A stretch of 64,000 bases of DNA from Lachnospiraceae bacterium (lineage in GTDB: Bacteria > Bacillota > Clostridia > Lachnospirales > Lachnospiraceae). Numbering within the stretch: position 1 is the first letter of the stretch; each line of letters begins with the position of its first letter. The notes beneath the pieces are model-generated. The model was not told the origin of the DNA. It was given only the letters and a program-made list of their open reading frames with translations, and ran no database searches. A program made the position numbers and the translations under genes. The DNA is taken from the NCBI GenBank assembly GCA_021770755.1, contig JAETQI010000003.1:103652-167651 (forward strand). Reading direction: 5' to 3'. This document shows, in pieces, positions 57,432 to 64,000 of the stretch.

Positions 57432-57594
57432 AAACCAGAAACCGACAGAAGAACAGATCCGTCAGATCAAGGAAGCCGCAAAGCGGGAGATCGTATTTGA
57501 TGAGGATTCCCCAGAACTGACGCCAGTTATGGAGAAGGCATTCCGGCTGGCAGCTAAAAATAGAAATACACAGAGAAAAACGGTCATATCATAA
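57406..57594 (+). CDS. BrnA-like antitoxin
   Basis: 62 residues, overlapping the toxin frame by 26 bases. The C-terminal half DEDSPELTPVMEKAFRLAAK matches the conserved end seen in many BrnT-linked antitoxins of clostridia. The N-terminal part is short and charged. AGAGGAG precedes the ATG. With the toxin gene broken, it remains as an intact orphan antitoxin and could neutralise related toxins elsewhere. Confidence 0.75.
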   Translation: MIRTVTLDRNQKPTEEQIRQIKEAAKREIVFDEDSPELTPVMEKAFRLAAKNRNTQRKTVIS

Positions 57595-57618
57595 ATACAG
57601 CATAAAGGAGGAATTTGT

Positions 57619-59217
57619 ATGAAGCTTACTTTTGTAGGTGCGGACCATCAGGTGACGGGGAGCTGCCATTTCCTGCAGGCTTGCGGCAAAAATATGCTCG
57701 TGGACTGCGGCATGCAGCAGGGATCGAATCCGTTTGAGTGCTGCGAGATGCCCGTCGACGAGGCGCAGATCGATTACGTCTTTCTGACGCACGCGCATGT
57801 GGACCATTCGGGAAATCTGCCGCTGCTCTACGCGAGAGGGTTTCGGGGACAGGTGTTTACGACGGAGGCGTCCGCCGACCTGTGCTCCATCATGCTGCGT
57901 GACTGCGCGCATATCCAGATGCAGGAGGCGGAGTGGAAGAACAGAAAGGCAAAGCGGCACTCGGGGCTTCCGCTGGTGGAGCCGGCGTACACCATGGAGG
58001 ATGCGGACGGCATCATCAGAAACATTGTCCCGTGCGCGTATGGCAAAAATGTCGAGATCAGCGACGGCGTCAGGATCCGCTTCACCGATGTGGGACATCT
58101 GCTCGGTTCTGCCAGCATCGAGATCTGGCTGACGGAGGGCGGCGTGACGAAAAAGATCGTGTTCTCCGGGGACATCGGCAATAAGAACCAGCCATTGATC
58201 AAAGACCCGATCTACACGAAAGAGGCGGATTATGTGGTCATGGAGGCGACGTACGGCGACCGGTACCACGCGAAGCAGAAAGAAGGCTATGTGTCGGATC
58301 TCGCCGAGGTGATCAACAGGACATTTGCAAAGGGCGGCAATGTCGTGATCCCTTCCTTTGCGGTGGGCAGGACGCAGGAGATCCTGTATTTTCTCCGGAA
58401 GATCAAGGCTGACAACCTGATCCCGAATTTCCCGGGATTCGAGGTGTACGTCGACAGCCCGCTCGCGGTGGAAGCGACAGGCGTATTTCAGAAGAATATC
58501 TACACATGCTTTGACGAGGAGGCTATGGAGCTGGTGCACAAGGGGATCAATCCGCTGAATTTCCCAGGCTTAAAGCTTGCCATCACAAGTGAGGAGTCCA
58601 AGGAGATCAACTTCGATGAGACGCCCAAGGTCATCATCTCCGCGAGCGGCATGTGCGAGGCGGGGCGGATCAGGCACCACTTAAAACACAACCTGTGGCG
58701 GCCGGAGTGTACGATCCTCTTCGTGGGATACCAGGCGGCAGGCACGCTCGGGCGTATCCTGATAGAAGGCGCGGATGAAGTGAAGCTGTTCGGCGAGGCT
58801 GTCGAGGTGAGGGCAAAGATCACGCAGCTTCCGGGACTCAGCGGACACGCGGACAAGGGCGGTCTGATCGAGTGGGTGAACGCCTTTGAAGAGAAGCCGG
58901 ATAAGGTCTTTATCACGCACGGGGAGGACACCGCGTGCACGCTGTTCGCGGAATGTCTGAGAAACGAGCATGGGCATGACGCGTATGCGCCCTATTCCGG
59001 CACAAGGGTCAATCTGATAACAGGCGATATCGAATTCGAGGCTTCCCCTGTCGCTGTCAAGAAGCGTCTGCGCAGCGTATCTGACGTATTTGCGAGACTG
59101 CTCGCAGCAGGGCAGCGACTCATTGCGGTCATCTACAGGAACGAGGGCAGGGCGAACAAGGATCTGGCAAAATTTGCGGACCAGATCAATTCGCTTGCGG
59201 ACAAATACGACCAGTGA
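57619..59217 (+). CDS. Beta-CASP metallo-beta-lactamase-fold hydrolase
   Basis: 532 residues. The metal-binding motif is THAHVDHSGNLPL, with the following VGHLLGSASIE and FSGDIGNKNQP, then the beta-CASP domain (about 185-385, including SFAVGRTQEI and ISASGMCEAGR) and the C-terminal GLSGHADKGGL motif. This combination is found in CPSF/RNase-type proteins acting on RNA; a precise substrate is not readable. AAAGGAGG precedes the ATG. Usual PGAP-type name would be MBL fold hydrolase. Confidence 0.9.
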   Translation: MKLTFVGADHQVTGSCHFLQACGKNMLVDCGMQQGSNPFECCEMPVDEAQIDYVFLTHAHVDHSGNLPLLYARGFRGQVFTTEASADLCSIMLRDCAHIQMQEAEWKNRKAKRHSGLPLVEPAYTMEDADGIIRNIVPCAYGKNVEISDGVRIRFTDVGHLLGSASIEIWLTEGGVTKKIVFSGDIGNKNQPLIKDPIYTKEADYVVMEATYGDRYHAKQKEGYVSDLAEVINRTFAKGGNVVIPSFAVGRTQEILYFLRKIKADNLIPNFPGFEVYVDSPLAVEATGVFQKNIYTCFDEEAMELVHKGINPLNFPGLKLAITSEESKEINFDETPKVIISASGMCEAGRIRHHLKHNLWRPECTILFVGYQAAGTLGRILIEGADEVKLFGEAVEVRAKITQLPGLSGHADKGGLIEWVNAFEEKPDKVFITHGEDTACTLFAECLRNEHGHDAYAPYSGTRVNLITGDIEFEASPVAVKKRLRSVSDVFARLLAAGQRLIAVIYRNEGRANKDLAKFADQINSLADKYDQ

Positions 59218-59289
59218 GGCGCCGCGGAAGGCAGAATATGCCGGTAGTTTTTGAAGTTTTGCAGCATGGAGCAGGAGGAAGGCAGATAT

Positions 59290-59793
59290 ATGAATATCAT
59301 AGCGGCTGTGGACAGGAATTGGGCGATCGGTTTTCAGGGCAGTCTGCTGGTCAGGATCCCGCGGGACCAGCAGCGGTTTCGGGATATGACTGAGGGAAAG
59401 GTTCTCATCGTCGGCAGAAAGACGCTGGAGACGTTTCCCCAGAAGCAGCCGCTGAAAAACCGCGATAACATTATTCTGTCGTACGACACAAAATATACGG
59501 TCAGAGGCGCTGCTGTGGTTCATTCCGTGGAAGAACTCATGGAGGCGCTCAGACAGTACGATACGAACGATGTCTACGTGGCAGGAGGAGCGAGCGTGTA
59601 TGAGCAGCTCCTCCCGCACTGCGACACGGCCTATATCACGAAGATCGACTATACATATCAGGCGGATGCGTATCTTCCGAGGCTTGATGCGATGGAGGAC
59701 TGGGAGCTGACTGCGGACAGCGAGGAGCAGACGTATTTTGATCTGGAGTACTATTTTCAGAAATATGAGCGAAAAAAATGGGGGAAATGTTGA
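59290..59793 (+). CDS. folA: Dihydrofolate reductase
   Basis: NADPH-dependent reduction of dihydrofolate, supplying folate to PurN and thymidylate synthesis. 167 residues. The opening IIAAVDRNWAIGFQGSLLVR, IVGRKTLETFP, and VYVAGGASVYEQLLP are conserved family stretches. The Asp that usually follows the second strand is in RIPRDQQRFRDMT. Start at 59290 after GGAGGAAGG. The ilvE promoter -35 overlaps its stop codon, so ilvE is probably transcribed separately. Confidence 0.93.
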   Translation: MNIIAAVDRNWAIGFQGSLLVRIPRDQQRFRDMTEGKVLIVGRKTLETFPQKQPLKNRDNIILSYDTKYTVRGAAVVHSVEELMEALRQYDTNDVYVAGGASVYEQLLPHCDTAYITKIDYTYQADAYLPRLDAMEDWELTADSEEQTYFDLEYYFQKYERKKWGKC

Positions 59794-59817
59794 CTTTTGC
59801 GCATTGTGGTATAAAAT
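59790..59817 (+). promoter_or_regulatory. Promoter of ilvE
   Basis: TTGACT (59790-59795), 16-base spacer, TAAAAT (59812-59817). The roughly 50-base leader holds a small hairpin (TGCCG/CGGCA) but no T-box. Confidence 0.55.
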
Positions 59818-59871
59818 AAAAAGTTGAGGAGTGCCGCCACGGCATTCAACGAAAAGAGGAGGAAGTTTGAG

Positions 59872-60894
59872 ATGGAGAAGAAAGATTTGGATTGGTCCGG
59901 TCTGGGATTTGGCTACAGACAGACTGAGAAACGGTATGTTACGAACTATAAGGACGGGGCGTGGGACGATGGCGTCCTCACAGAGGATGCCAACATCGTG
60001 CTGAACGAGTGCGCGGGTGTTCTGCAGTATGCGCAGACGTGTTTTGAAGGGCTGAAAGCGTATACGACACAGGATGGGAAAACGGTCGTGTTCCGCCCAG
60101 ACTTAAACGAGAAGCGCATGCATGACAGTTGTGTGCGCCTCGAGATGCCGACGCTGCCGGAAGGCAGGTTTGTGGAGGCTGTGAAGCAGGTCGTCAAAGC
60201 CAATGAGGCGTATGTGCCGCCTTACGGTTCCGGTGCGACCCTCTATGTGCGTCCGTATATGTTCGGCATGAACCCTGTGATCGGTGTCAAGCCGGCTGAC
60301 GAATACCAGTTCAGAATCTTTACGACACCTGTAGGACCGTATTTTAAGGGCGGAGCGAAACCGCTCACGATCAAGGTCAGCGATTTTGACCGTGCGGCGC
60401 CGCATGGGACAGGCCATATCAAGGCGGGACTGAACTATGCCATGAGCTTACATGCGATCGTCACAGCCCACAAGGAAGGCTTTGACGAGAATATGTACCT
60501 CGATCCTGCGACACGCACCAGGGTGGAGGAGACTGGCGGTGCAAACTTCCTTTTTGTGACGAAGGACAACAAGGTAGTCACACCCAGATCGGACAGCATT
60601 CTCCCCTCGATCACACGCCGCTCCCTGATGATCGTGGCGAAGGATTATCTGGGGCTTGAAGTGGAGGAGCGCGAGGTGCTCTTCGACGAAGTGAAGGACT
60701 TCGCAGAGTGCGGGCTGTGCGGCACTGCCGCCGTCATCTCGCCGGTGGGAAAGATCGTCAACAAGGGCGTGGAGATCTGCCTGCCTTCCGGAATGGACGA
60801 GATGGGGCCTGTGACCAAAAAGCTCTACGATACACTTACCGGTATCCAGATGGGACGCATCGAGGCGCCGGAGGGCTGGATCGTGGAGATCTGA
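59872..60894 (+). CDS. ilvE: Branched-chain amino acid aminotransferase
   Basis: Pyridoxal-phosphate fold type IV transaminase for Val, Leu and Ile. 340 residues of the longer type 2 subgroup. The PLP Lys is Lys184 in HGTGHIKAGLNYAMSL, with conserved YAQTCFEGLKAY, GATLYVRPYMFG and EETGGANFLFV. Start at 59872 after AGGAGG. Single gene, ending at a terminator. Confidence 0.95.
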   Translation: MEKKDLDWSGLGFGYRQTEKRYVTNYKDGAWDDGVLTEDANIVLNECAGVLQYAQTCFEGLKAYTTQDGKTVVFRPDLNEKRMHDSCVRLEMPTLPEGRFVEAVKQVVKANEAYVPPYGSGATLYVRPYMFGMNPVIGVKPADEYQFRIFTTPVGPYFKGGAKPLTIKVSDFDRAAPHGTGHIKAGLNYAMSLHAIVTAHKEGFDENMYLDPATRTRVEETGGANFLFVTKDNKVVTPRSDSILPSITRRSLMIVAKDYLGLEVEEREVLFDEVKDFAECGLCGTAAVISPVGKIVNKGVEICLPSGMDEMGPVTKKLYDTLTGIQMGRIEAPEGWIVEI

Positions 60895-60933
60895 AAACGT
60901 ATTCTAACTGGATGGAGCACTAGAGCGCGTTTG

Positions 60934-60988
60934 AAAAAGAATAACTGCTATGCAAAAGGGTTATCCGATTGCACAGCAGTTTTCTTTT
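60934..60988 (+). terminator. Intrinsic terminator after ilvE
   Basis: Arms with AACTGCT-TGCAA and TTGCA-AGCAGTT (60935-60955 and 60969-60988, one internal mismatch), followed by TTTTCTTTTG. Confidence 0.75.
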
Positions 60989-61063
60989 GTCTTTCTATTT
61001 GGTTTTCAGTTTTCGGCAGGCGGGAAAATCGCTGTGCCGGTGGTGCTGTGGGAAATATGCTGT

Positions 61064-61513
61064 CTACAAAATAGAACGCGGCGAACGGTCATTTCCGTAA
61101 AGGTGGTGTTGTTTCAAAAAGTCCGATGGTGTGATTGCGGGTATGTTTGAGTTTGAAAAATCATCGGTGTTTCGGGTGATGATATAGTCTGCATGGTTTT
61201 GTGTCGCACATTCATCCTGCAAGCAATCCTCTAAATCGGGGAAATCATTTCGATCTAAAGCATGTCGCACATTTTCGTGACTGACATTTGCCACTTGGAG
61301 GAATTTCAAGATTCCGAGAATTAAACGTCTGCGGTTTTCAGCGGAATAATTTTTCCGGAGGATATAAAAAATGTTTGAAACGGTGTGCAGCGCAATACAT
61401 CCTTTTATTTTTTTAGACGCACAAAGGGATAACACATCATTGGATGATTCATAAAACGGCTCACGTTTCTCAAGCATGTCTAAAATAACATTTGTATCAA
61501 TTAAAACGAGCAT
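61064..61513 (-). CDS. PIN-domain toxin
   Basis: 149 residues of the VapC-like PIN nuclease fold. The acidic active-site residues are visible in VLIDTNVILDMLE, in the mid-helix EDCLQDECA, and in DYIITRNTDDF. Such toxins cleave RNA, typically tRNA. The gene overlaps its upstream partner by 17 bases, the usual order being antitoxin first. The C-terminus has an extra tail of about 15 residues (HHLYGNDRSPRSIL) beyond the usual end. Confidence 0.87.
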   Translation of the reverse strand: MLVLIDTNVILDMLEKREPFYESSNDVLSLCASKKIKGCIALHTVSNIFYILRKNYSAENRRRLILGILKFLQVANVSHENVRHALDRNDFPDLEDCLQDECATQNHADYIITRNTDDFSNSNIPAITPSDFLKQHHLYGNDRSPRSIL

Positions 61514-61754
61514 ACTTTTCCTCCCTCATTTCTTCCAATTCTTTTTTATAATCGAAATCGGCGGGCAGCGTACCCGCAAAGGATTGTAACACACGGAATC
61601 CCTCCATACTTTCAGAAATATCAACGGAGTTTTCCACAAATTCTGTTTTCCCATCCTGATAAATCCATATCGAACGAATGAAATCATATAAGGATTCGAG
61701 CGATTGTTCCGGCATTTCCCGAAGCAGGACAATAGTTTTTTCTAAAGTTGACAT
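61497..61754 (-). CDS. Antitoxin of the PIN-domain pair
   Basis: 85 residues. The N-terminal helix LEKTIVLLREMPEQSLESLY resembles small DUF2281-like antitoxins found with PIN toxins. The C-terminus is charged (DYKKELEEMREEKYARFN), fitting a toxin-wrapping tail. GGGAGG precedes the ATG. The upstream region contains directly repeated GAATCTTGT, which may be the autoregulatory operator. Confidence 0.75.
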   Translation of the reverse strand: MSTLEKTIVLLREMPEQSLESLYDFIRSIWIYQDGKTEFVENSVDISESMEGFRVLQSFAGTLPADFDYKKELEEMREEKYARFN

Positions 61755-61786
61755 AGATGTTCCTCCCTTTTAGATTTTATTATACT

Positions 61787-61855
61787 GAATCTTGTAAATT
61801 ATATGCTGCTGCATGTGGTTCATTTCTATGTGCGAATCTTGTCACCTTGTAAATT
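61787..61855. repeat. Direct repeats upstream of the PIN toxin-antitoxin pair
   Basis: GAATCTTGT occurs at 61787-61795 and 61834-61842, and CTTGTAAATT at 61791-61800 and 61846-61855. The first overlaps a minus-strand TATAAT (complement at 61778-61783). Confidence 0.45.
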
Positions 61856-62168
61856 TCCTTTTGAAAGGAGGTGGGCAGGGTGATTGTATCACACGCCGGA
61901 CAGGATATCGGCAGCGGGTGAGAGTATTTCCATAATCATGGAAATTTGTGGTACAATGCGTATCGGAAGGGAGAAGATTCCCTTGAGTTACAAAGAGGAT
62001 ATACAAATTCATTTTGTATCCTATGTTCTTGCGGATAGAATATCACATGAAAGAGCAAAAATCAATAAAAAAGGTTTGCTGAACAAACAGGAGGGATGTA
62101 TCAGCGAAAGTAGTTGCAGTAATGAGGCTATGGCAATAAATTGGCACAAAAATATTTTAAAAATAGCA
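61856..62168. other. Intergenic stretch with no convincing gene
   Basis: About 310 bases between the toxin-antitoxin pair and the MarR operon. An AAAGGAGGTG site stands before a GTG at 61880, but that frame closes after 13 codons. A longer frame over the region has an unlikely composition and no motif. It may be the remnant of a lost gene. Confidence 0.5.
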
Positions 62169-62200
62169 CAGGTACCATTGACAAATTGGAAAGGTACCTG
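62169..62200. promoter_or_regulatory. Inverted repeat over the marR promoter
   Basis: CAGGTACC (62169-62176) and GGTACCTG (62193-62200) flank the -35 hexamer and fill the spacer. This is a likely binding site for the MarR protein encoded just downstream. Confidence 0.6.
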
Positions 62201-62206
62201 TATTAT
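62178..62206 (+). promoter_or_regulatory. Promoter of the marR-ABC exporter operon
   Basis: Consensus TTGACA (62178-62183), 17-base spacer, TATTAT (62201-62206). Confidence 0.75.
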
Positions 62207-62256
62207 ATTAAATAAACAAAGATACAAGTACCAGTACAAAATGGAAGGAGCATGAT

Positions 62257-62916
62257 ATGGATGATATGTATACAGCTATTTATGAAAAGCTCTCTACGCT
62301 GCAATGGCTTATGAAACGCCGCCAGATGTTCAGTCAGGCGCAGTCAGGACCGTTTGCCGATCCGGCCAGGGGGCAGGGGAGAATCCTTGCCATGCTGAAA
62401 ATCCAGCCGGAAATTAAGACAAGGGAGCTGGCGTATCTGCTGGGCATCCGGCAGCAATCGCTGAACGAACTGTTAAATAAGCTGGAAAAAAGCGGTTATG
62501 TGGAACGTAAGCCCTCTGAAAAGGACAAACGGGTCATGGTTGTTCATCTGACGGAAAAAGGAAAAAAGATTCAGCAGCCTGAAACAGATTACCAGGAAAT
62601 TCTCGACTGCCTGTCACTGGAGGAATTGCGGCAGTTTGGAGAATATTTAGACAGGATTATTGCAGCGTTTGGAATACAGGAGGCTGATGACAGAGAGGAG
62701 GATCGGATAACAGACTGGATGGATCAGGCAAGGGAGCGTATGGGCGGGGAACCGTTTGAACAGTTGATGTCTATGCGGGAGCGGGCGTTCGGTTCTTTTG
62801 GGAGAGGGAGAAGCCTGGCGGACATACCAGGAGCGGAACGTTTTTCACCGGATTATGACGGCTTCGTTCCGGACAGGGGCGGATTTGGCGCATTTGGCGG
62901 CAGACCGGACAAATAA
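62257..62916 (+). CDS. MarR-family regulator with Gly-rich C-terminal tail
   Basis: 219 residues. The winged-helix domain spans about 30-110 (RILAMLKIQPEIKTRELAYL, then IRQQSLNELLNKLEKSGYVE, and DKRVMVVHLTEKGKK). Usual MarR proteins are about 150 residues; this one adds an acidic helix and a Gly/Phe/Arg/Asp-rich tail (GSFGRGRSL, DRGGFGAFGGRPDK). It precedes an ABC exporter and probably represses it, releasing on drug binding. AAGGAG precedes the ATG. Confidence 0.88.
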   Translation: MDDMYTAIYEKLSTLQWLMKRRQMFSQAQSGPFADPARGQGRILAMLKIQPEIKTRELAYLLGIRQQSLNELLNKLEKSGYVERKPSEKDKRVMVVHLTEKGKKIQQPETDYQEILDCLSLEELRQFGEYLDRIIAAFGIQEADDREEDRITDWMDQARERMGGEPFEQLMSMRERAFGSFGRGRSLADIPGAERFSPDYDGFVPDRGGFGAFGGRPDK

Positions 62917-62948
62917 ATAATTTAGAGGCACTATAGAATCTATAGCGA

Positions 62949-62989
62949 TAAGTCCTATGGGAATAAAATCCATAGGACTTAATTTTTTA
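62949..62989 (+). terminator. Hairpin between marR and the ABC transporter gene
   Basis: Arms TAAGTCCTATGG and CCATAGGACTTA with a nine-base loop, then TTTTTT. It could limit read-through into the ABC genes or work as an attenuator. Confidence 0.65.
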
Positions 62990-63018
62990 GGCACACGGGC
63001 GCAGAAGGAGGAAAAACA

Positions 63019-63936
63019 ATGAATCCAATCATTGAAGTAGAACATTTTTCAAAGACATACGGAGATTTCAAGGCAGTAGACGATATTTCATTTACGGTAG
63101 ATGAGGGAAGCATCTTTGCGTTTCTTGGACCCAATGGCGCAGGCAAGAGTACCACGATCAATACCTTATGTACAATATTGGATAAAACGGAAGGTAGTAT
63201 CCGAATCAACGGGCATGATGTCTCCAAAGAAAAGGGGGCGGTCAGAAAAGATATCGGCATTGTATTTCAGGATTCCACGCTGGATGCGAAAATGACAGTG
63301 GAGGAAAACCTGAAATACCATTGCAGCTTTTATAAGGTTCCGAAAAATGAGGTTGCAGGGCGGATTGGTTTTGCCCTTGACCTAGTGGAGCTTACAGATT
63401 GGAAAAAGGCGGTTGTCGGCAGTCTTTCCGGCGGGATGAAACGCCGTGTGGAGATTGCGAGAGGGCTTGTGCATTTTCCAAAGGTTTTGTTTTTAGATGA
63501 ACCGACAACCGGACTTGATCCGCAGACAAGGGCAAATGTATGGGAATATATCCAGAAAATGCAAAAGCAGAAAAACATGACGATTTTTTTGACCACGCAT
63601 TATATGGATGAAGCGGAGGTATGCTCCAAAGTTGTGATTATGGATCATGGAAAGATTGTTGCCCATGACACGCCGGAGAACTTAAAACACCGTTATACCG
63701 GAACCGAGGTGGATGTAAGCTGTACGCATACGCAAACCTTGGAAAAGATATTGAAGGAGCAAAAGATTGCTTATAAGAAAGTAGAAAACAAGGTTGTTTT
63801 CAATACAAAGAAAGCATCTGATGCGCTTGCTGTTTTGGCAGAGTGTAAAGATACGATTCTTGATTTTGAGGCAAAAAACGGAACATTGAACGAGGTTTTC
63901 CTCGCAATCACAGGAAAGGAGATCAGACAGTCATGA
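63019..63936 (+). CDS. ABC transporter ATP-binding protein
   Basis: 305 residues of the DrrA/CcmA-like drug-exporter type. Walker A GPNGAGKST, signature LSGGMKRRVEIARGL, Walker B VLFLDEPTTGLD, and switch His in FLTTHYMDEAEV. The C-terminal 80 residues form the regulatory domain of this class. GGAGG precedes the ATG. Its stop overlaps the permease start as ATGA. Likely exports an antibiotic or lipid together with the ABC-2 permease. Confidence 0.93.
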   Translation: MNPIIEVEHFSKTYGDFKAVDDISFTVDEGSIFAFLGPNGAGKSTTINTLCTILDKTEGSIRINGHDVSKEKGAVRKDIGIVFQDSTLDAKMTVEENLKYHCSFYKVPKNEVAGRIGFALDLVELTDWKKAVVGSLSGGMKRRVEIARGLVHFPKVLFLDEPTTGLDPQTRANVWEYIQKMQKQKNMTIFLTTHYMDEAEVCSKVVIMDHGKIVAHDTPENLKHRYTGTEVDVSCTHTQTLEKILKEQKIAYKKVENKVVFNTKKASDALAVLAECKDTILDFEAKNGTLNEVFLAITGKEIRQS

Positions 63937-64000
63937 ATCCAGTTACAGCAATTATACAGAGGAATTTGTTAAATTACACCAGAAACAGGGGGAGGATGAT
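63933..64000 (+). CDS. ABC-2 type permease, partial at the right edge
   Basis: Only the first 22 codons are inside the window (MNPVTAIIQRNLLNYTRNRG then R-M). This amphipathic start is typical for ABC-2 permeases, and the ATGA overlap with the ATPase gene supports it. The rest lies outside. Confidence 0.75.
   Translation, partial: MNPVTAIIQRNLLNYTRNRGRM

Noticed and set aside
59818..59871. T-box leader before ilvE
   Set aside because: The leader is about 50 bases and has no T-box sequence or terminator pair.
60950..61150. 66-codon frame after ilvE
   Set aside because: Starts inside the ilvE terminator hairpin and runs into the PIN gene.
61884..62255. 123-codon frame between the toxin-antitoxin pair and marR
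   Set aside because: Begins at TTG with poor spacing, covers the marR promoter and operator, and has no family resemblance.

Overview
The window looks like a chromosomal segment of a strictly anaerobic gut clostridium, most likely family Lachnospiraceae. This is an inference from gene content: a single-chain clostridial PurL, an oxygen-sensitive NrdD ribonucleotide reductase, RadA/ClpC/YitT/PepF-type genes, small clostridial membrane proteins, GH95 and GH31 glycosidases, and strong AGGAGG ribosome sites. The bulk is visibly GC-rich (above 50% by eye). Short AT-rich islands at about 44.5-47.5 kb, 57.1-57.6 kb and 61.1-64 kb look acquired. I saw no rRNA, tRNA, CRISPR array or complete insertion sequence.

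Layout. 0-12 kb: purL, a chemotaxis receptor, a nitroreductase, a MATE exporter and a heterodimeric ABC exporter, followed by an HPr-like protein that lacks the phosphorylated histidine. 12-24 kb: a DinG/XPD-like helicase with an N-terminal PD-(D/E)XK nuclease domain, a UDP-glucose dehydrogenase, malQ with a LacI-type regulator and a cre-like operator, a hybrid histidine kinase, a GT2 glycosyltransferase and a TPR lipoprotein. 24-36 kb is the nucleotide block: nrdD (fused to a glutaredoxin-like tail and preceded by two NrdR-like boxes), pyrF, pyrE, two small membrane proteins, an M29-type aminopeptidase, then purE-purM-purN-purD and an SH3-domain membrane protein. Purines, pyrimidines and deoxynucleotides are thus served by neighbouring genes.

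36-44 kb: a GntR regulator with clpC, a small orphan family protein, radA, an M18 aminopeptidase, and a convergent blaI-blaR1-like pair with two operator dyads over its promoter. 44.6-47.5 kb: an AT-rich three-gene module (SMEK-domain protein, small middle component, DUF2326-type ATPase) matching the ABC-three-component conflict systems; its first gene carries an in-frame stop inside the SMEK domain. 47.5-57 kb: GH95 fucosidase, YitT transporter-like protein, PepF-like M3 peptidase preceded by a 43-bp tandem repeat, an AAA/PD-(D/E)XK protein, and a GH31 alpha-xylosidase.

57-64 kb: a BrnT/BrnA-like toxin-antitoxin pair whose toxin is broken by a stop codon, a beta-CASP metallo-hydrolase, folA, ilvE, a PIN toxin-antitoxin pair, and a MarR-regulated ABC exporter that runs off the right edge.

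The best candidates for a conflict or otherwise unusual system are the ABC-3C module, the nuclease-helicase, and the tandem leader repeat ahead of the M3 peptidase. All domain calls come from reading motifs, not from database searches.
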